NCBI GenBank assembly: GCA_002371315.1 | Contig: DFHL01000038.1 | Location: forward strand, 6,096-35,280 | Source of the DNA: Bacteroidales bacterium UBA3724 | GTDB taxonomy: Bacteria > Bacteroidota > Bacteroidia > Bacteroidales > P3 | Length of the DNA: 29,185 nt | Reading direction: 5' to 3' | Shown here: positions 14,537 through 22,074 of the stretch, in pieces | Layout of the letters: each line of letters opens with the position of its first letter | Numbering within the stretch: the first letter of the stretch is position 1 | The notes under the pieces: generated by a model | Seen by the model: only the letters and a program-made list of their open reading frames with translations | Told to the model about the DNA's origin: nothing | The model's database searches: none | Made by a program: the position numbers and the translations under genes

Positions 14537-15775
14537 TCAGTTCGACATTATCTTGGACTGGCCTACCTTTTCGGCAGCCATCTTCTTGGTAATCTTTATC
14601 TTTTCGCCGCGATGCGAAGGCAGTTCGAACATCAGGTCGTTCATTATCGACTCGACGATGGAACGCAGTCCGCGCGCACCGAGCTTGTACTCGACAGCCG
14701 TGTCGACGATGACGTCGAGCGCACCCTTGTCGAACTCCAGTTCCACATTGTCCATCTTGAAAAGCTCCTGATACTGCTTGACCAGCGCGTTCTTGGGCTC
14801 GGTCAGGATGCGGCGCAACGCATTGCGGTCCAGCGGCTCAAGGTGCGTCAGCACCGGGAAGCGACCCACCAGCTCGGGGATGAGGCCAAACTTCTTGAGG
14901 TCCATCGGCAGGATGTACTGCAGCATATTGTGGCGATCTATCTCCTCGCGCGTCTTGGTGCCGTTGAAGCCGATGACGTTCGACTTCATACGCAGTGCAA
15001 TGTCGCGCTCAATGCCGTCGAAGGCACCGCCCGAGATGAAAAGGATATTGCGCGTGTTGACCTGAATCATTTGCTGCTCAGGATGTTTGCGACCACCCTG
15101 CGGCGGCACGTTGACCACGGCACTCTCCAGCAGTTTCAGCAGCGCCTGCTGCACGCCCTCGCCCGACACGTCGCGCGTAATCGAAGGGTTGTCGCTCTTG
15201 CGCGCAATCTTGTCGATTTCGTCGATGAAAACAATGCCCCTTTCGGCTGCAGCCACATCATAGTCAGCAGCTTGCAGCAGACGCACCAGCACATTCTCCA
15301 CGTCGTCGCCCACATAGCCCGCCTCGGTCAGCGTCGTGGCGTCGGCAATGCAGAACGGCACCTTCAGCATACGCGCTATAGTCCTGGCCATAAGCGTCTT
15401 GCCGGTACCCGTCTCGCCCACAAGGATGATGTTCGACTTCTCGATTTCCACATCGTTGCCGCTCCCCGTATTCTCATAGTAGCGCAGGCGCTTATAGTGG
15501 TTATAGACAGCCACCGAAAGCACCTTCTTGGCCTCATCCTGCCCTATAACATACTGGTCCATAAGCTTCTTTATCTCGGCCGGAGTGGGAATGTCCGATT
15601 CGTTTAAGTCGTACTTGTCACTATGCTGATGGTTCTGTTCGTTGACGATCAGGCTGGCCTGCGTCACGCAGTCCGAACAAATATAGCCATCCAGACCGGT
15701 AAGCAGCAGCGAACACTGCGATGCCGGACGACCGCAAAACGAGCAATGCTCTTCGTTAGATTTCTTGTTTGCCAT
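14537..15775 (-). CDS. clpX: ATP-dependent Clp protease ATPase subunit ClpX
   Basis: 412 residues, full length. N-terminal zinc domain with Cys11, Cys14, Cys33 and Cys36; AAA+ core with Walker A G-E-T-G-T-G-K-T (120-127), pore loop GYVGDDVE (153-160), Walker B IVFIDEIDK (181-189), and a ClpP-binding IGF loop in SNVIGFNGTK. The second Walker A residue is Glu where most ClpX have Pro; the residue is not catalytic, so activity is expected. ClpX unfolds substrates for ClpP, but clpP and tig, its usual neighbours, are absent here. It lies 38 bases after rodA. Confidence 0.96.
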   Translation of the reverse strand: MANKKSNEEHCSFCGRPASQCSLLLTGLDGYICSDCVTQASLIVNEQNHQHSDKYDLNESDIPTPAEIKKLMDQYVIGQDEAKKVLSVAVYNHYKRLRYYENTGSGNDVEIEKSNIILVGETGTGKTLMARTIARMLKVPFCIADATTLTEAGYVGDDVENVLVRLLQAADYDVAAAERGIVFIDEIDKIARKSDNPSITRDVSGEGVQQALLKLLESAVVNVPPQGGRKHPEQQMIQVNTRNILFISGGAFDGIERDIALRMKSNVIGFNGTKTREEIDRHNMLQYILPMDLKKFGLIPELVGRFPVLTHLEPLDRNALRRILTEPKNALVKQYQELFKMDNVELEFDKGALDVIVDTAVEYKLGARGLRSIVESIMNDLMFELPSHRGEKIKITKKMAAEKVGQSKIMSN

Positions 15776-15813
15776 ATATAAATGAATAATTATTCAAGTT
15801 AAAATACTGATGT

Positions 15814-17064
15814 TCAAATAGGTTTGGTGCGTTCCTGGTCCTGTCGCAGGAAGATGAAAAGCAGGATGGTGAATGCCATCATCGACGAGCCGCCATAGCT
15901 GAAGAACGGCAACGGTATGCCGATGACGGGCAGCAGGCCCAAAACCATACCTATATTGATGAAAAAATGCAGGAAAAGAATGCTGGCCACCGAGTAGCCA
16001 TAGAAGCGCGAAAACTTGGAATACTGCCGCTCCGCCAGCCGTACAAGTCTGAACAGCAAGCCGATATAGGCCAATATCAGCAGCGACGACCCGACGAAGC
16101 CCCACTCCTCGCCCACGGTGCAGAAAATGAAGTCCGTCTCCTGCTCCGGGACAAAATCGGCCTTGGTGATGGTGCCGTTCAAGAACCCCTTGCCCAAGAA
16201 GCCGCCCGACCCGATGGCGATTTTCGACTGGTTCACATTGTAGCCCAGCTTCTTGTCGTCCTTCGTCTTGCCCAGCAGCACATACACGCGGTCGCGCTGG
16301 TGCGGCTGCAGCACATTCTCGAATGCAAAATCTACCGACAGCGTGAACAGCGAGCAGCCCAGAAAAAGCGCCGTCACCCACACATAGTGCTTGCGCGTCC
16401 GCTTGTTGAGCCACACAAAAAGATAGAACAGCGCGATGGCCGCAAGCACACCGATGATAATGAACTTGTTGACCAGCAGCGCCACCACAAACAGCACCAC
16501 CGCCACCAGGCCCATCAGCAATATGTTGGGCGACATACCCTCGCGGAACATCGGCAGCAGGAAACTGGCAAAAACCAGCGCCGACCCCGTGTCGTGCTGC
16601 AGTATGATGATGGCCGCGGGCAGCAGTATTATGGCCCAGGCAATCAGCTTGGTACGCAGCAAACGGTAGTCCAGGTCCAGCGAGCTCATATACTTTGCCA
16701 GCGCCAGCGCCGTGGCAAACTTGGCAAACTCGGAAGGCTGGAACTTGAACGTTCCGAAACTGATCCACGACAGGCCACCCTTGGTCACCGTGCCCACGAA
16801 AAGCACGACAACCAGCAAGCCGATGACCACCAAATAAATAATATAAGCCATCGACGAGAACACGTGAGGGTCTATCAGCGTGATAACCAGTGCCAGCAGC
16901 AGCGAAATGCCAATCCAAATCAGCTGCTTGCCGTGGCGCGTCGAAAAGTCGAACACCGCCGCGTGCGACTCGTCATAGCAGGCCGCATAGATGTTCAGCC
17001 ATCCGAACACAAGGATGACAACATACAGCAAAAGCGCAACCCAGTCTATCTTGTTTTCCATCAT
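15814..17064 (-). CDS. rodA: SEDS peptidoglycan glycosyltransferase RodA
   Basis: 416 residues when started at the ATG (17064) that overlaps the mrdA stop as ATGA; the longer reading would add 15 residues lying entirely within mrdA. About ten membrane helices. SEDS signatures: WISFGTFKFQPSEFAK near 120, KIAIGSGGFLGKGFLNGT, DFVPEQETDFIFCTVGEEWG and LPVIGIPLPFFSYGGSSMM near the end. RodA polymerises lipid II for cell elongation together with the transpeptidase PBP2, encoded immediately upstream; the 4-base overlap fits production of the two in equal amounts. Confidence 0.96.
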   Translation of the reverse strand: MMENKIDWVALLLYVVILVFGWLNIYAACYDESHAAVFDFSTRHGKQLIWIGISLLLALVITLIDPHVFSSMAYIIYLVVIGLLVVVLFVGTVTKGGLSWISFGTFKFQPSEFAKFATALALAKYMSSLDLDYRLLRTKLIAWAIILLPAAIIILQHDTGSALVFASFLLPMFREGMSPNILLMGLVAVVLFVVALLVNKFIIIGVLAAIALFYLFVWLNKRTRKHYVWVTALFLGCSLFTLSVDFAFENVLQPHQRDRVYVLLGKTKDDKKLGYNVNQSKIAIGSGGFLGKGFLNGTITKADFVPEQETDFIFCTVGEEWGFVGSSLLILAYIGLLFRLVRLAERQYSKFSRFYGYSVASILFLHFFINIGMVLGLLPVIGIPLPFFSYGGSSMMAFTILLFIFLRQDQERTKPI

Positions 17065-18911
17065 TTCTTCTTCTTTTTGATTGTTCTCGGCAACGGCAGT
17101 TTCTGGCACGGCGCCGCCTCACGGTACATCCGCTCCATATCCTTGCGCGTCACCTCGCCGCGTATATACTTCTCTATCACCAGGCTGGCAATCGGCGCAG
17201 CCCAGTATCCGCCGCCGCCGCGGGCATTCTCGACATACACCGCCACGGCAATCTTCGGGTTGTTTTTCGGCGCAAACGAGATGAACACCGAATGGTCGTC
17301 GCCGATGTTCTGCGCCGTGCCCGTCTTGCCGCACACGTCGATGTCCGGGATGTTGGCGCGCCGCGCCGTACCGCCGGCGCCGTGCACCACGTCGTACATA
17401 CCGTTGGCGGCAATTTCGAAATAAGCCGGATTGATACCCGTCTCGTGGCGCTCGTAGAACTCAGCGTTGCGCGTCGAGTCGGGCCCGTAATAGCGCACCA
17501 GGTGCGGCGTGATGTAGTAGCCCCGGTTGGCCACGATGCAGGCCAGGTTGGCCATCTGGATGGGCACCACCTCCACCTCGCCCTGGCCGATACTGTTCGA
17601 GTAGATGGTCGAAAAAGCCCAGCGCCCCTCGCCGTAGCGCTTGTTGTAGAACGCCGTGTCGGGGATGCGGCCGCTGCGCACATTGGGCAGGTCGATGCCC
17701 AGCCGCTGGCCGAAGCCGAAGCGGCGCATATAGTCGTCCCACACCGTCAGGCCGTAGGGGCTGTCCTTGTAGATGCTCTTGTACTTGCCCTGCTGGATGA
17801 TGCGGCGGTAGGTGTAGTAGAAATAAGGGTTGCACGACATCTTGATGGCCTCCTGCACCGAGCGCGCGCTGGGATGGTTGTGGCAGCCCACCAGCGACTT
17901 GTCGCACGGAAAACCCTGCCCCGGCCCAATCACGCCCAGGTTCAGCGCCGTCATAGCCTGCGCCACCTTGAAGATGGAGCCCGGCGGATACTGCGCCTGC
18001 AACGCACGGTTGAACAGCGGTTTGCTGATGTCGTTCAGCAGCTTCATATAGTTCTCGCCGCGCACACGGCCCACCAGCAGGTTGGGGTCGTAGCACGGAG
18101 CCGACACCAGCGCCAGCACCTCGCCCGTCGAAGGCTCGATGGCTACGATGCAGCCGCGCTTGTTGGCCATCAGCCCCTCGGCATATTCCTGCAGCGTGGC
18201 GTCGAGCGTCGTGTAGAGGTTGCCGCCCTCGACGGCCATCGTGTCGTAGGCGCCGTTCATATAAGGCCCAATCTCACGGTTGTGCACATCGACGTGCATA
18301 ATGCGGTCGCCCTTGATGCCGCGCAGCACCTCCTCATACGACTTCTCCAGGCCGCTCTTGCCAATGTAGTCGCCCTGCTTGTAGTAGGCATCGGCCTCAA
18401 TCTCAGCGTCGTCAACCTCGCCCACGTAGCCCAGCACGTGCGCTGCGATGGGCTTGTCGTACACCCTCAGCGTTCGCTGCTGCACAAAGAAGCCGTGGAA
18501 CTTGTACAGATGGCTCTGCCACGAGCCGTACTCCTCCTTCGAAATCTGCTTCATAAACACCGACGCCGAATAGGTCGAATACCTGCTGGCCTTGCGCATC
18601 CGGGCCTCAAACTCGTCGCGCGACATACCGACAACGCGGCAGAACATATTGGTGTCCAGATTCTTCACCATCTTGGGGATAACCATCAGGTCGTATACCG
18701 CCTCGTTGTAGACCAGCAGCTCGCCGTTGCGGTCGTATATCAGGCCGCGGGCCGGATACTGCGTGTTGTGGCGCAACGCCTGACGGTCGGCCTGGCGGCG
18801 GTATTCGCCGTCGAAGATTTGCAAAAAAGCCAGCCTCACGATGAAGATGACCCCCACCGTAAGGAAAATGATGCGGACTGCCGCGCTGCGTTCCTGATAC
18901 TGGTTACTCAT
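17061..18911 (-). CDS. mrdA: Penicillin-binding protein 2, elongation transpeptidase
   Basis: 616 residues. One N-terminal membrane helix (about 12-32), a pedestal domain with YPARGLIYDRNGELLVYNE, then the transpeptidase domain with all three motifs: S312-IF-K315 after YPPG, S359-C-N361, and K529-T-G531 in VCGKTGTAQN. It cross-links peptidoglycan in the Rod complex. The C-terminus is a Lys run (IKKKKK) encoded by the AAG repeats that overlap the rodA start. A promoter box lies 100 bases upstream. mreC and mreD, usually next to it in Bacteroidales, are not within the window. Confidence 0.96.
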   Translation of the reverse strand: MSNQYQERSAAVRIIFLTVGVIFIVRLAFLQIFDGEYRRQADRQALRHNTQYPARGLIYDRNGELLVYNEAVYDLMVIPKMVKNLDTNMFCRVVGMSRDEFEARMRKASRYSTYSASVFMKQISKEEYGSWQSHLYKFHGFFVQQRTLRVYDKPIAAHVLGYVGEVDDAEIEADAYYKQGDYIGKSGLEKSYEEVLRGIKGDRIMHVDVHNREIGPYMNGAYDTMAVEGGNLYTTLDATLQEYAEGLMANKRGCIVAIEPSTGEVLALVSAPCYDPNLLVGRVRGENYMKLLNDISKPLFNRALQAQYPPGSIFKVAQAMTALNLGVIGPGQGFPCDKSLVGCHNHPSARSVQEAIKMSCNPYFYYTYRRIIQQGKYKSIYKDSPYGLTVWDDYMRRFGFGQRLGIDLPNVRSGRIPDTAFYNKRYGEGRWAFSTIYSNSIGQGEVEVVPIQMANLACIVANRGYYITPHLVRYYGPDSTRNAEFYERHETGINPAYFEIAANGMYDVVHGAGGTARRANIPDIDVCGKTGTAQNIGDDHSVFISFAPKNNPKIAVAVYVENARGGGGYWAAPIASLVIEKYIRGEVTRKDMERMYREAAPCQKLPLPRTIKKKKK

Positions 18912-19010
18912 ATCTATTGTCGCACTTTAGGGCAAACCAAACCCGCCGCGTTGCAGTTTTGGCCTCATTGCCAATACCTTGCGCGAAAGATGGATGCGTT
19001 AAAAGCACTG

Positions 19011-19018
19011 CAAATTTA
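19011..19018 (-). promoter_or_regulatory. TAnnTTTG promoter box for mrdA-rodA-clpX-queD
   Basis: TAAATTTG on the minus strand, about 100 bases before the mrdA start. No clear -33 TTTG is seen. The 523-base gap 18912-19434 otherwise holds the repeat copy and hairpins listed below. Confidence 0.45.
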
Positions 19019-19176
19019 CTATTTTTTTTCCATTCGCCGCCACCCGTCGTCACCTTTTGCCAAAGAAAAGCAAAAAACAGCTCAAAAAAGCCCCTCGAAA
19101 GCCCCAAAATCATTTTAACATTTAACATAAAAACTGTTAAATTTAACACAATTTTCGCCTTTTCAGAACTGACTGA

Positions 19177-19255
19177 TTTCCAAGGGTCAAATACCTACCA
19201 AAGTTCACCCAAACCCTACCCAAAGTCTGACCAAATTTTAAGTTAATGGGCTTTG
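19177..19255 (-). repeat. 79-bp intergenic repeat, copy 2 (inverted)
   Basis: Reverse complement of 11409-11487: the 37-base core (19177-19213) is identical and CAAAGCCCATTAAC (19242-19255 on the minus strand) lies the same 28 bases away. The two copies face opposite directions about 7.8 kb apart. Confidence 0.85.
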
Positions 19256-19344
19256 ATAGGGGTATGGCATATTTAACATACTGTTTTCGCCCAGCGGATG
19301 GGGTGCGGCGAGGGGGCGGAAGGCGGTTGGCAAGGGGGCAAAAA

Positions 19345-19378
19345 GTCTGCGGCGCGCCACGTGTGGCGCGCCGCAGAC
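19345..19378 (-). terminator. 16-bp perfect hairpin with T-tract after the radical SAM/lipoprotein pair
   Basis: Arms 19345-19360 and 19363-19378 are perfectly complementary around a 2-base centre. On the minus strand the stem is followed by TTTTTGCC, so it is a good intrinsic terminator for the pair ending at 19435. Confidence 0.75.
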
Positions 19379-19393
19379 AGGGGCATAAAGCAG

Positions 19394-19424
19394 CCGTTCC
19401 GGCGCCCACGGGGCGCCGGAACGG
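19394..19424 (-). other. Second hairpin in the same 3' region
   Basis: Perfect 13-bp stem (19394-19406 with 19412-19424), loop CACGG in plus-strand reading. It starts 10 bases past the radical SAM stop codon and lacks a T-tract. It probably protects the 3' end or acts with the terminator behind it. Confidence 0.65.
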
Positions 19425-19434
19425 AACTTAAGGT

Positions 19435-20502
19435 TCATATAGTCTTGGCATAGTGGCAGTTGAGCACCTGGCTGCAGTCGCCGTGCCAGTTGTGCATCCC
19501 GCCGCCCAGGCAGCGACCAAAGACCTTGCAGTCCTTGCACCGTCCGCGCCGCGCCCAGTCGCGCTGGCGGAAGGGCTCGAAGCGGTTCTGCCACACTTCG
19601 AAGAAGTTGTCCTTGTAGATGTTGCCCTGGCCGAAAGCGTCGCGGTCGATGTTGGGGCAGGCGCTGATGGTGCCGTCGATGAGAACCGAAGCAATGTTGA
19701 TGCCGGCGTGGCAGAAATAGGGGTTCTGCCGCACATCGCACTCGTAGCGGCCCAGGTAGCCCTCGCAGCTATAGGTGACGTTCATCGGCGGGTTTTTCTG
19801 TTGGCGTTTTTGCTTTATAAACTCCATCAGCTCAACGAACTGCGCGTTAGTGAGGTGCAGTTCGGGATGGTCGTTGGCGCGGCCGATGGGGATGATGGTG
19901 AAGATGCGCCACTGTGGCACGCCGAGGCTGGCCAGCAGGTCGTGAATCTCCTGCAGATGAGGAAGGTTGCGCTGGTTTACGCAGGTGACGACGTCGAAGT
20001 TGAGCCTGCGTTCGGCAGCGGCTATGGCGATGGCCTGACGCGTGCGGCCGAAGCAGCCCTCGCGGCCGCGCATCCAGTCGTGATCGGCCTCGAGGCCGTC
20101 GAGGCTGATGGTCAGCGCGCCCAGGCCGGCGGCCATAAGTCGCTGGTGCATAGCCTGGTCGTAGAGCCATCCGTTGCTGACGATGCTCCATCCCATTCCG
20201 CGTCCGCGCAGTGCACGGCCTATTTCGGGCAGGTCAGACCGCAATAGGGGTTCGCCGCCGGTCAGAACGACGGTGAAGCGCGGCACGACGGCGCTTTGCG
20301 GAATCGTGTCGAGAGCGCGGATGAAGTCGGCCAGCGGCATATCGGCCTCGCCCGACGAGGCGGTGCAGTCGCTGCCGCAGTGGCGGCAATGCAGGTTGCA
20401 GCGCGTGGTGCACTCCCAGAAGAGGTAGTTGAGCTCGTGGGTCTTGGTTTCGACGTGGCGGAAGAGCAGGCCAAGCTGCTCCTGAAGGATTTTCTTAATC
20501 AT
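19435..20502 (-). CDS. Radical SAM/SPASM enzyme of an rSAM/lipoprotein system
   Basis: 355 residues. The radical SAM cluster motif is C35-NLH-C39-RH-C42 with an extra Cys31 (CTTRC). GGEPLLR near 103, a SLDG strand near 133, and a C-terminal Cys-rich SPASM region (FCHAGINIASVLIDG, ISACPNIDRD, CKDCKVFGRCLGGG, NCHYA) that would hold auxiliary Fe-S clusters. SPASM enzymes usually modify peptides or proteins. The start follows directly on the stop of a small lipoprotein gene, and this pairing is, as I recall, a defined Bacteroidales family pair (rSAM/lipoprotein system). The natural inference is that the lipoprotein is the substrate. No product has been characterised to my knowledge. Confidence 0.88.
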   Translation of the reverse strand: MIKKILQEQLGLLFRHVETKTHELNYLFWECTTRCNLHCRHCGSDCTASSGEADMPLADFIRALDTIPQSAVVPRFTVVLTGGEPLLRSDLPEIGRALRGRGMGWSIVSNGWLYDQAMHQRLMAAGLGALTISLDGLEADHDWMRGREGCFGRTRQAIAIAAAERRLNFDVVTCVNQRNLPHLQEIHDLLASLGVPQWRIFTIIPIGRANDHPELHLTNAQFVELMEFIKQKRQQKNPPMNVTYSCEGYLGRYECDVRQNPYFCHAGINIASVLIDGTISACPNIDRDAFGQGNIYKDNFFEVWQNRFEPFRQRDWARRGRCKDCKVFGRCLGGGMHNWHGDCSQVLNCHYAKTI

Positions 20503-20880
20503 TTACGCCTTCTTGAGGAGCACTTGGACGGTGTCGTTTTCGACCGGCTCATAAACAAGGGTATCAGTCTGATAAAGCCCTTTTTCATCCTCGAAAATCA
20601 GCCTCATCGCGCCCTCTGTCTTACAAACTCTATGGTGCAGGAATCCAGCACTGTCCGACGAGCCAAAGTCATTCACATAATTGACAGGGCCTTCCGGCTC
20701 GAAATTGGCATAGACACGTATGTCCGGAATTGGGCTGTTGTCGTCGGCCGACAGCACGCGGACATCGAAATCAACGCAATTGACATCCTCTTCCCATTCC
20801 GGCGTGCCATAACAGGCCTGGAACACAAACATCGCCGCCGTCAGCGATATGCCGCCAAAGATTTTTCTTATCAGTTTCAT
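20503..20880 (-). CDS. Radical SAM-associated putative lipoprotein
   Basis: 125 residues. Signal MKLIRKIFGGISLTAAMFVF and lipobox QAC with Cys23, followed by YGTP, the CYGTP start I recall as typical of the lipoprotein partner in rSAM/lipoprotein systems. The mature part looks like a small beta-sandwich (VDFDVRVLSADDNSPIPDI, then a YANFEP strand, then a terminal VQVLLKK strand) reminiscent of carboxypeptidase-regulatory-like folds. Only three Cys are present (23, 34 and one in HHRVCKTEG), so it is not a Cys-repeat substrate. It is the first gene of a two-gene operon with a divergent promoter region shared with the outer-membrane protein at 21088. Confidence 0.82.
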   Translation of the reverse strand: MKLIRKIFGGISLTAAMFVFQACYGTPEWEEDVNCVDFDVRVLSADDNSPIPDIRVYANFEPEGPVNYVNDFGSSDSAGFLHHRVCKTEGAMRLIFEDEKGLYQTDTLVYEPVENDTVQVLLKKA

Positions 20881-20980
20881 CGTATGTGATTTTTAATTTC
20901 AGATTATTATATTGATTTCATTCTGGATTTCAACCTTTTAAACCACCGTCAAACCATCAGAACGTGGCCAAACGATAATG

Positions 20981-20988
20981 CAAAAATA
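20981..20988 (-). promoter_or_regulatory. TAnnTTTG promoter box for the lipoprotein/radical SAM operon
   Basis: TATTTTTG on the minus strand, about 100 bases before the lipoprotein start. It faces away from the plus-strand box at 21031-21038. Confidence 0.55.
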
Positions 20989-21030
20989 CAAAAAAAACTA
21001 TTCGCGCACAGAGATATGAAAAAAAATTCA

Positions 21031-21038
21031 TACTTTTG
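21031..21038 (+). promoter_or_regulatory. TAnnTTTG promoter box for the outer-membrane protein, rbfA operon
   Basis: TACTTTTG, 50 bases before the ATG at 21088. The divergent box at 20981-20988 is about 40 bases away, so the two upstream boxes would overlap. Confidence 0.55.
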
Positions 21039-21087
21039 CACGGTAATACGCTTCGCTCGAAGTGCGCATTCTTTTACTTATAAAAAA

Positions 21088-21681
21088 ATGAATATGAATA
21101 AAATAAAAACTCTTTTCCTATTAGCTGCCGTTGCCGTTTCCTTCAGCGCAACGGCCCAATTCAGGCAAGACCGCTCGGATTATGAATATATGTTCAAGGC
21201 CGAAGTGGGCTATATGCCCTTCGTGATGAACCTGGGCGACGCCGGCGACTATGGCTACTATATCAGCAATCTGCAGCACGCCGCAGGGACCAGCGTCATC
21301 AACGGCGTCAACATCAAGCAGGACTTCTTTGTAGGCCTGGGTCTGGGCTACAACTATGTGGCTGTGCCCAAGGAGGTTGTCGACGGCAACCTGAACGGAT
21401 GGCACTGTCCGATGGCCTTTATCGATTTCGACTACCGTCCCCTCGATGTGGAGTGGGCGCCGATGGTGGGCGCCAAGGCCGGAGCCAGCTACCTGATGGC
21501 CGACTCGCCCTACGGCAACACGCTGACGCCCTATGTCGAGCTGTCGGCTGGCCTCAACTGGTTTTTCCGCTATGAATACCGCAATATGGAGCGCAACTAC
21601 CTGAGCCTCTTTGCCGAGCTGGCCTTTTCCTATACGCAGCAGGCCACCTTTGTTCCCGTGCGCATCGGCGTGCGCTTCTAA
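21088..21681 (+). CDS. Outer-membrane beta-barrel protein, small, function unknown
   Basis: I start at the ATG at 21088 (MNMNKIK; the ATG at 21094 is equally possible) because a longer reading from 21016 would contain the promoter box. 197 residues. Signal peptide KTLFLLAAVAVSFSATA before QFRQDR. The mature part alternates polar and hydrophobic or aromatic residues in strand-sized units (FVGLGLGYNYVAV, PMVGAKAGASYLMA, TPYVELSAGLNWFFRYEY, FAELAFSYTQQ) and ends VRIGVRF with a C-terminal Phe, the usual signal for BAM assembly. It is likely an eight-stranded barrel. It lies 12 bases before rbfA, an odd partner probably joined by shared transcription only. Confidence 0.75.
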   Translation: MNMNKIKTLFLLAAVAVSFSATAQFRQDRSDYEYMFKAEVGYMPFVMNLGDAGDYGYYISNLQHAAGTSVINGVNIKQDFFVGLGLGYNYVAVPKEVVDGNLNGWHCPMAFIDFDYRPLDVEWAPMVGAKAGASYLMADSPYGNTLTPYVELSAGLNWFFRYEYRNMERNYLSLFAELAFSYTQQATFVPVRIGVRF

Positions 21682-21693
21682 ACTAATGATACT

Positions 21694-22074
21694 ATGGACT
21701 CTACCCGTCAAAACAAAATATCACGCCTCATACAGCAGGACCTGGGCGACATACTGCTGAAGGAGATGAAGCCGCGCATCGGCAACTCGCTGGTCACCGT
21801 CACCAAGGTGCGCGTAACCAGCGACCTATCCATCGCCCGCGCCTACATCAGCATCTTTCCTGTGGGCACGATGCCCGAGACGGCCGGCGACGTGGCAGGA
21901 CAGAAGGCCACCAAGCAGATGGTCATCGATGCCATACTGACCAACGCCGCCGACATCCGTCGCCGCCTGGGCCAGCGCGAAGGCAAGCAGCTGCGCATCA
22001 TCCCCAACCTGGAGTTCTATCTCGACGACTCGCTCGACTATATTGAGAACATCGAAAAACTGCTGAAGACTTGA
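21694..22074 (+). CDS. rbfA: Ribosome-binding factor A
   Basis: 126 residues, typical size. A KH-type fold protein that assists maturation of the 30S subunit and 16S rRNA 5' end. Motifs: RQNKISRLIQQDLGDILLKE at the start, VTVTKVRVTSDLSIARAYIS in the middle, and LRIIPNLEFYLDDSLDYIEN at the end, the conserved C-terminal signature. Its stop overlaps the start of the following permease by 4 bases (TTGA). Confidence 0.96.
   Translation: MDSTRQNKISRLIQQDLGDILLKEMKPRIGNSLVTVTKVRVTSDLSIARAYISIFPVGTMPETAGDVAGQKATKQMVIDAILTNAADIRRRLGQREGKQLRIIPNLEFYLDDSLDYIENIEKLLKT

Noticed and set aside
13823..15607. A 594-residue plus-strand open frame
   Set aside because: It lies antisense to queD and clpX, both with full catalytic motifs, and has no recognisable domain of its own.
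17292..19118. A 608-residue plus-strand open frame
   Set aside because: It is the mirror of mrdA, whose SxxK, SxN and KTG motifs are intact, and it runs through the mrdA promoter.
21016..21087. An N-terminal extension of the outer-membrane protein
   Set aside because: It would place the TACTTTTG promoter box inside the gene and put a long non-signal stretch before a clean signal peptide.
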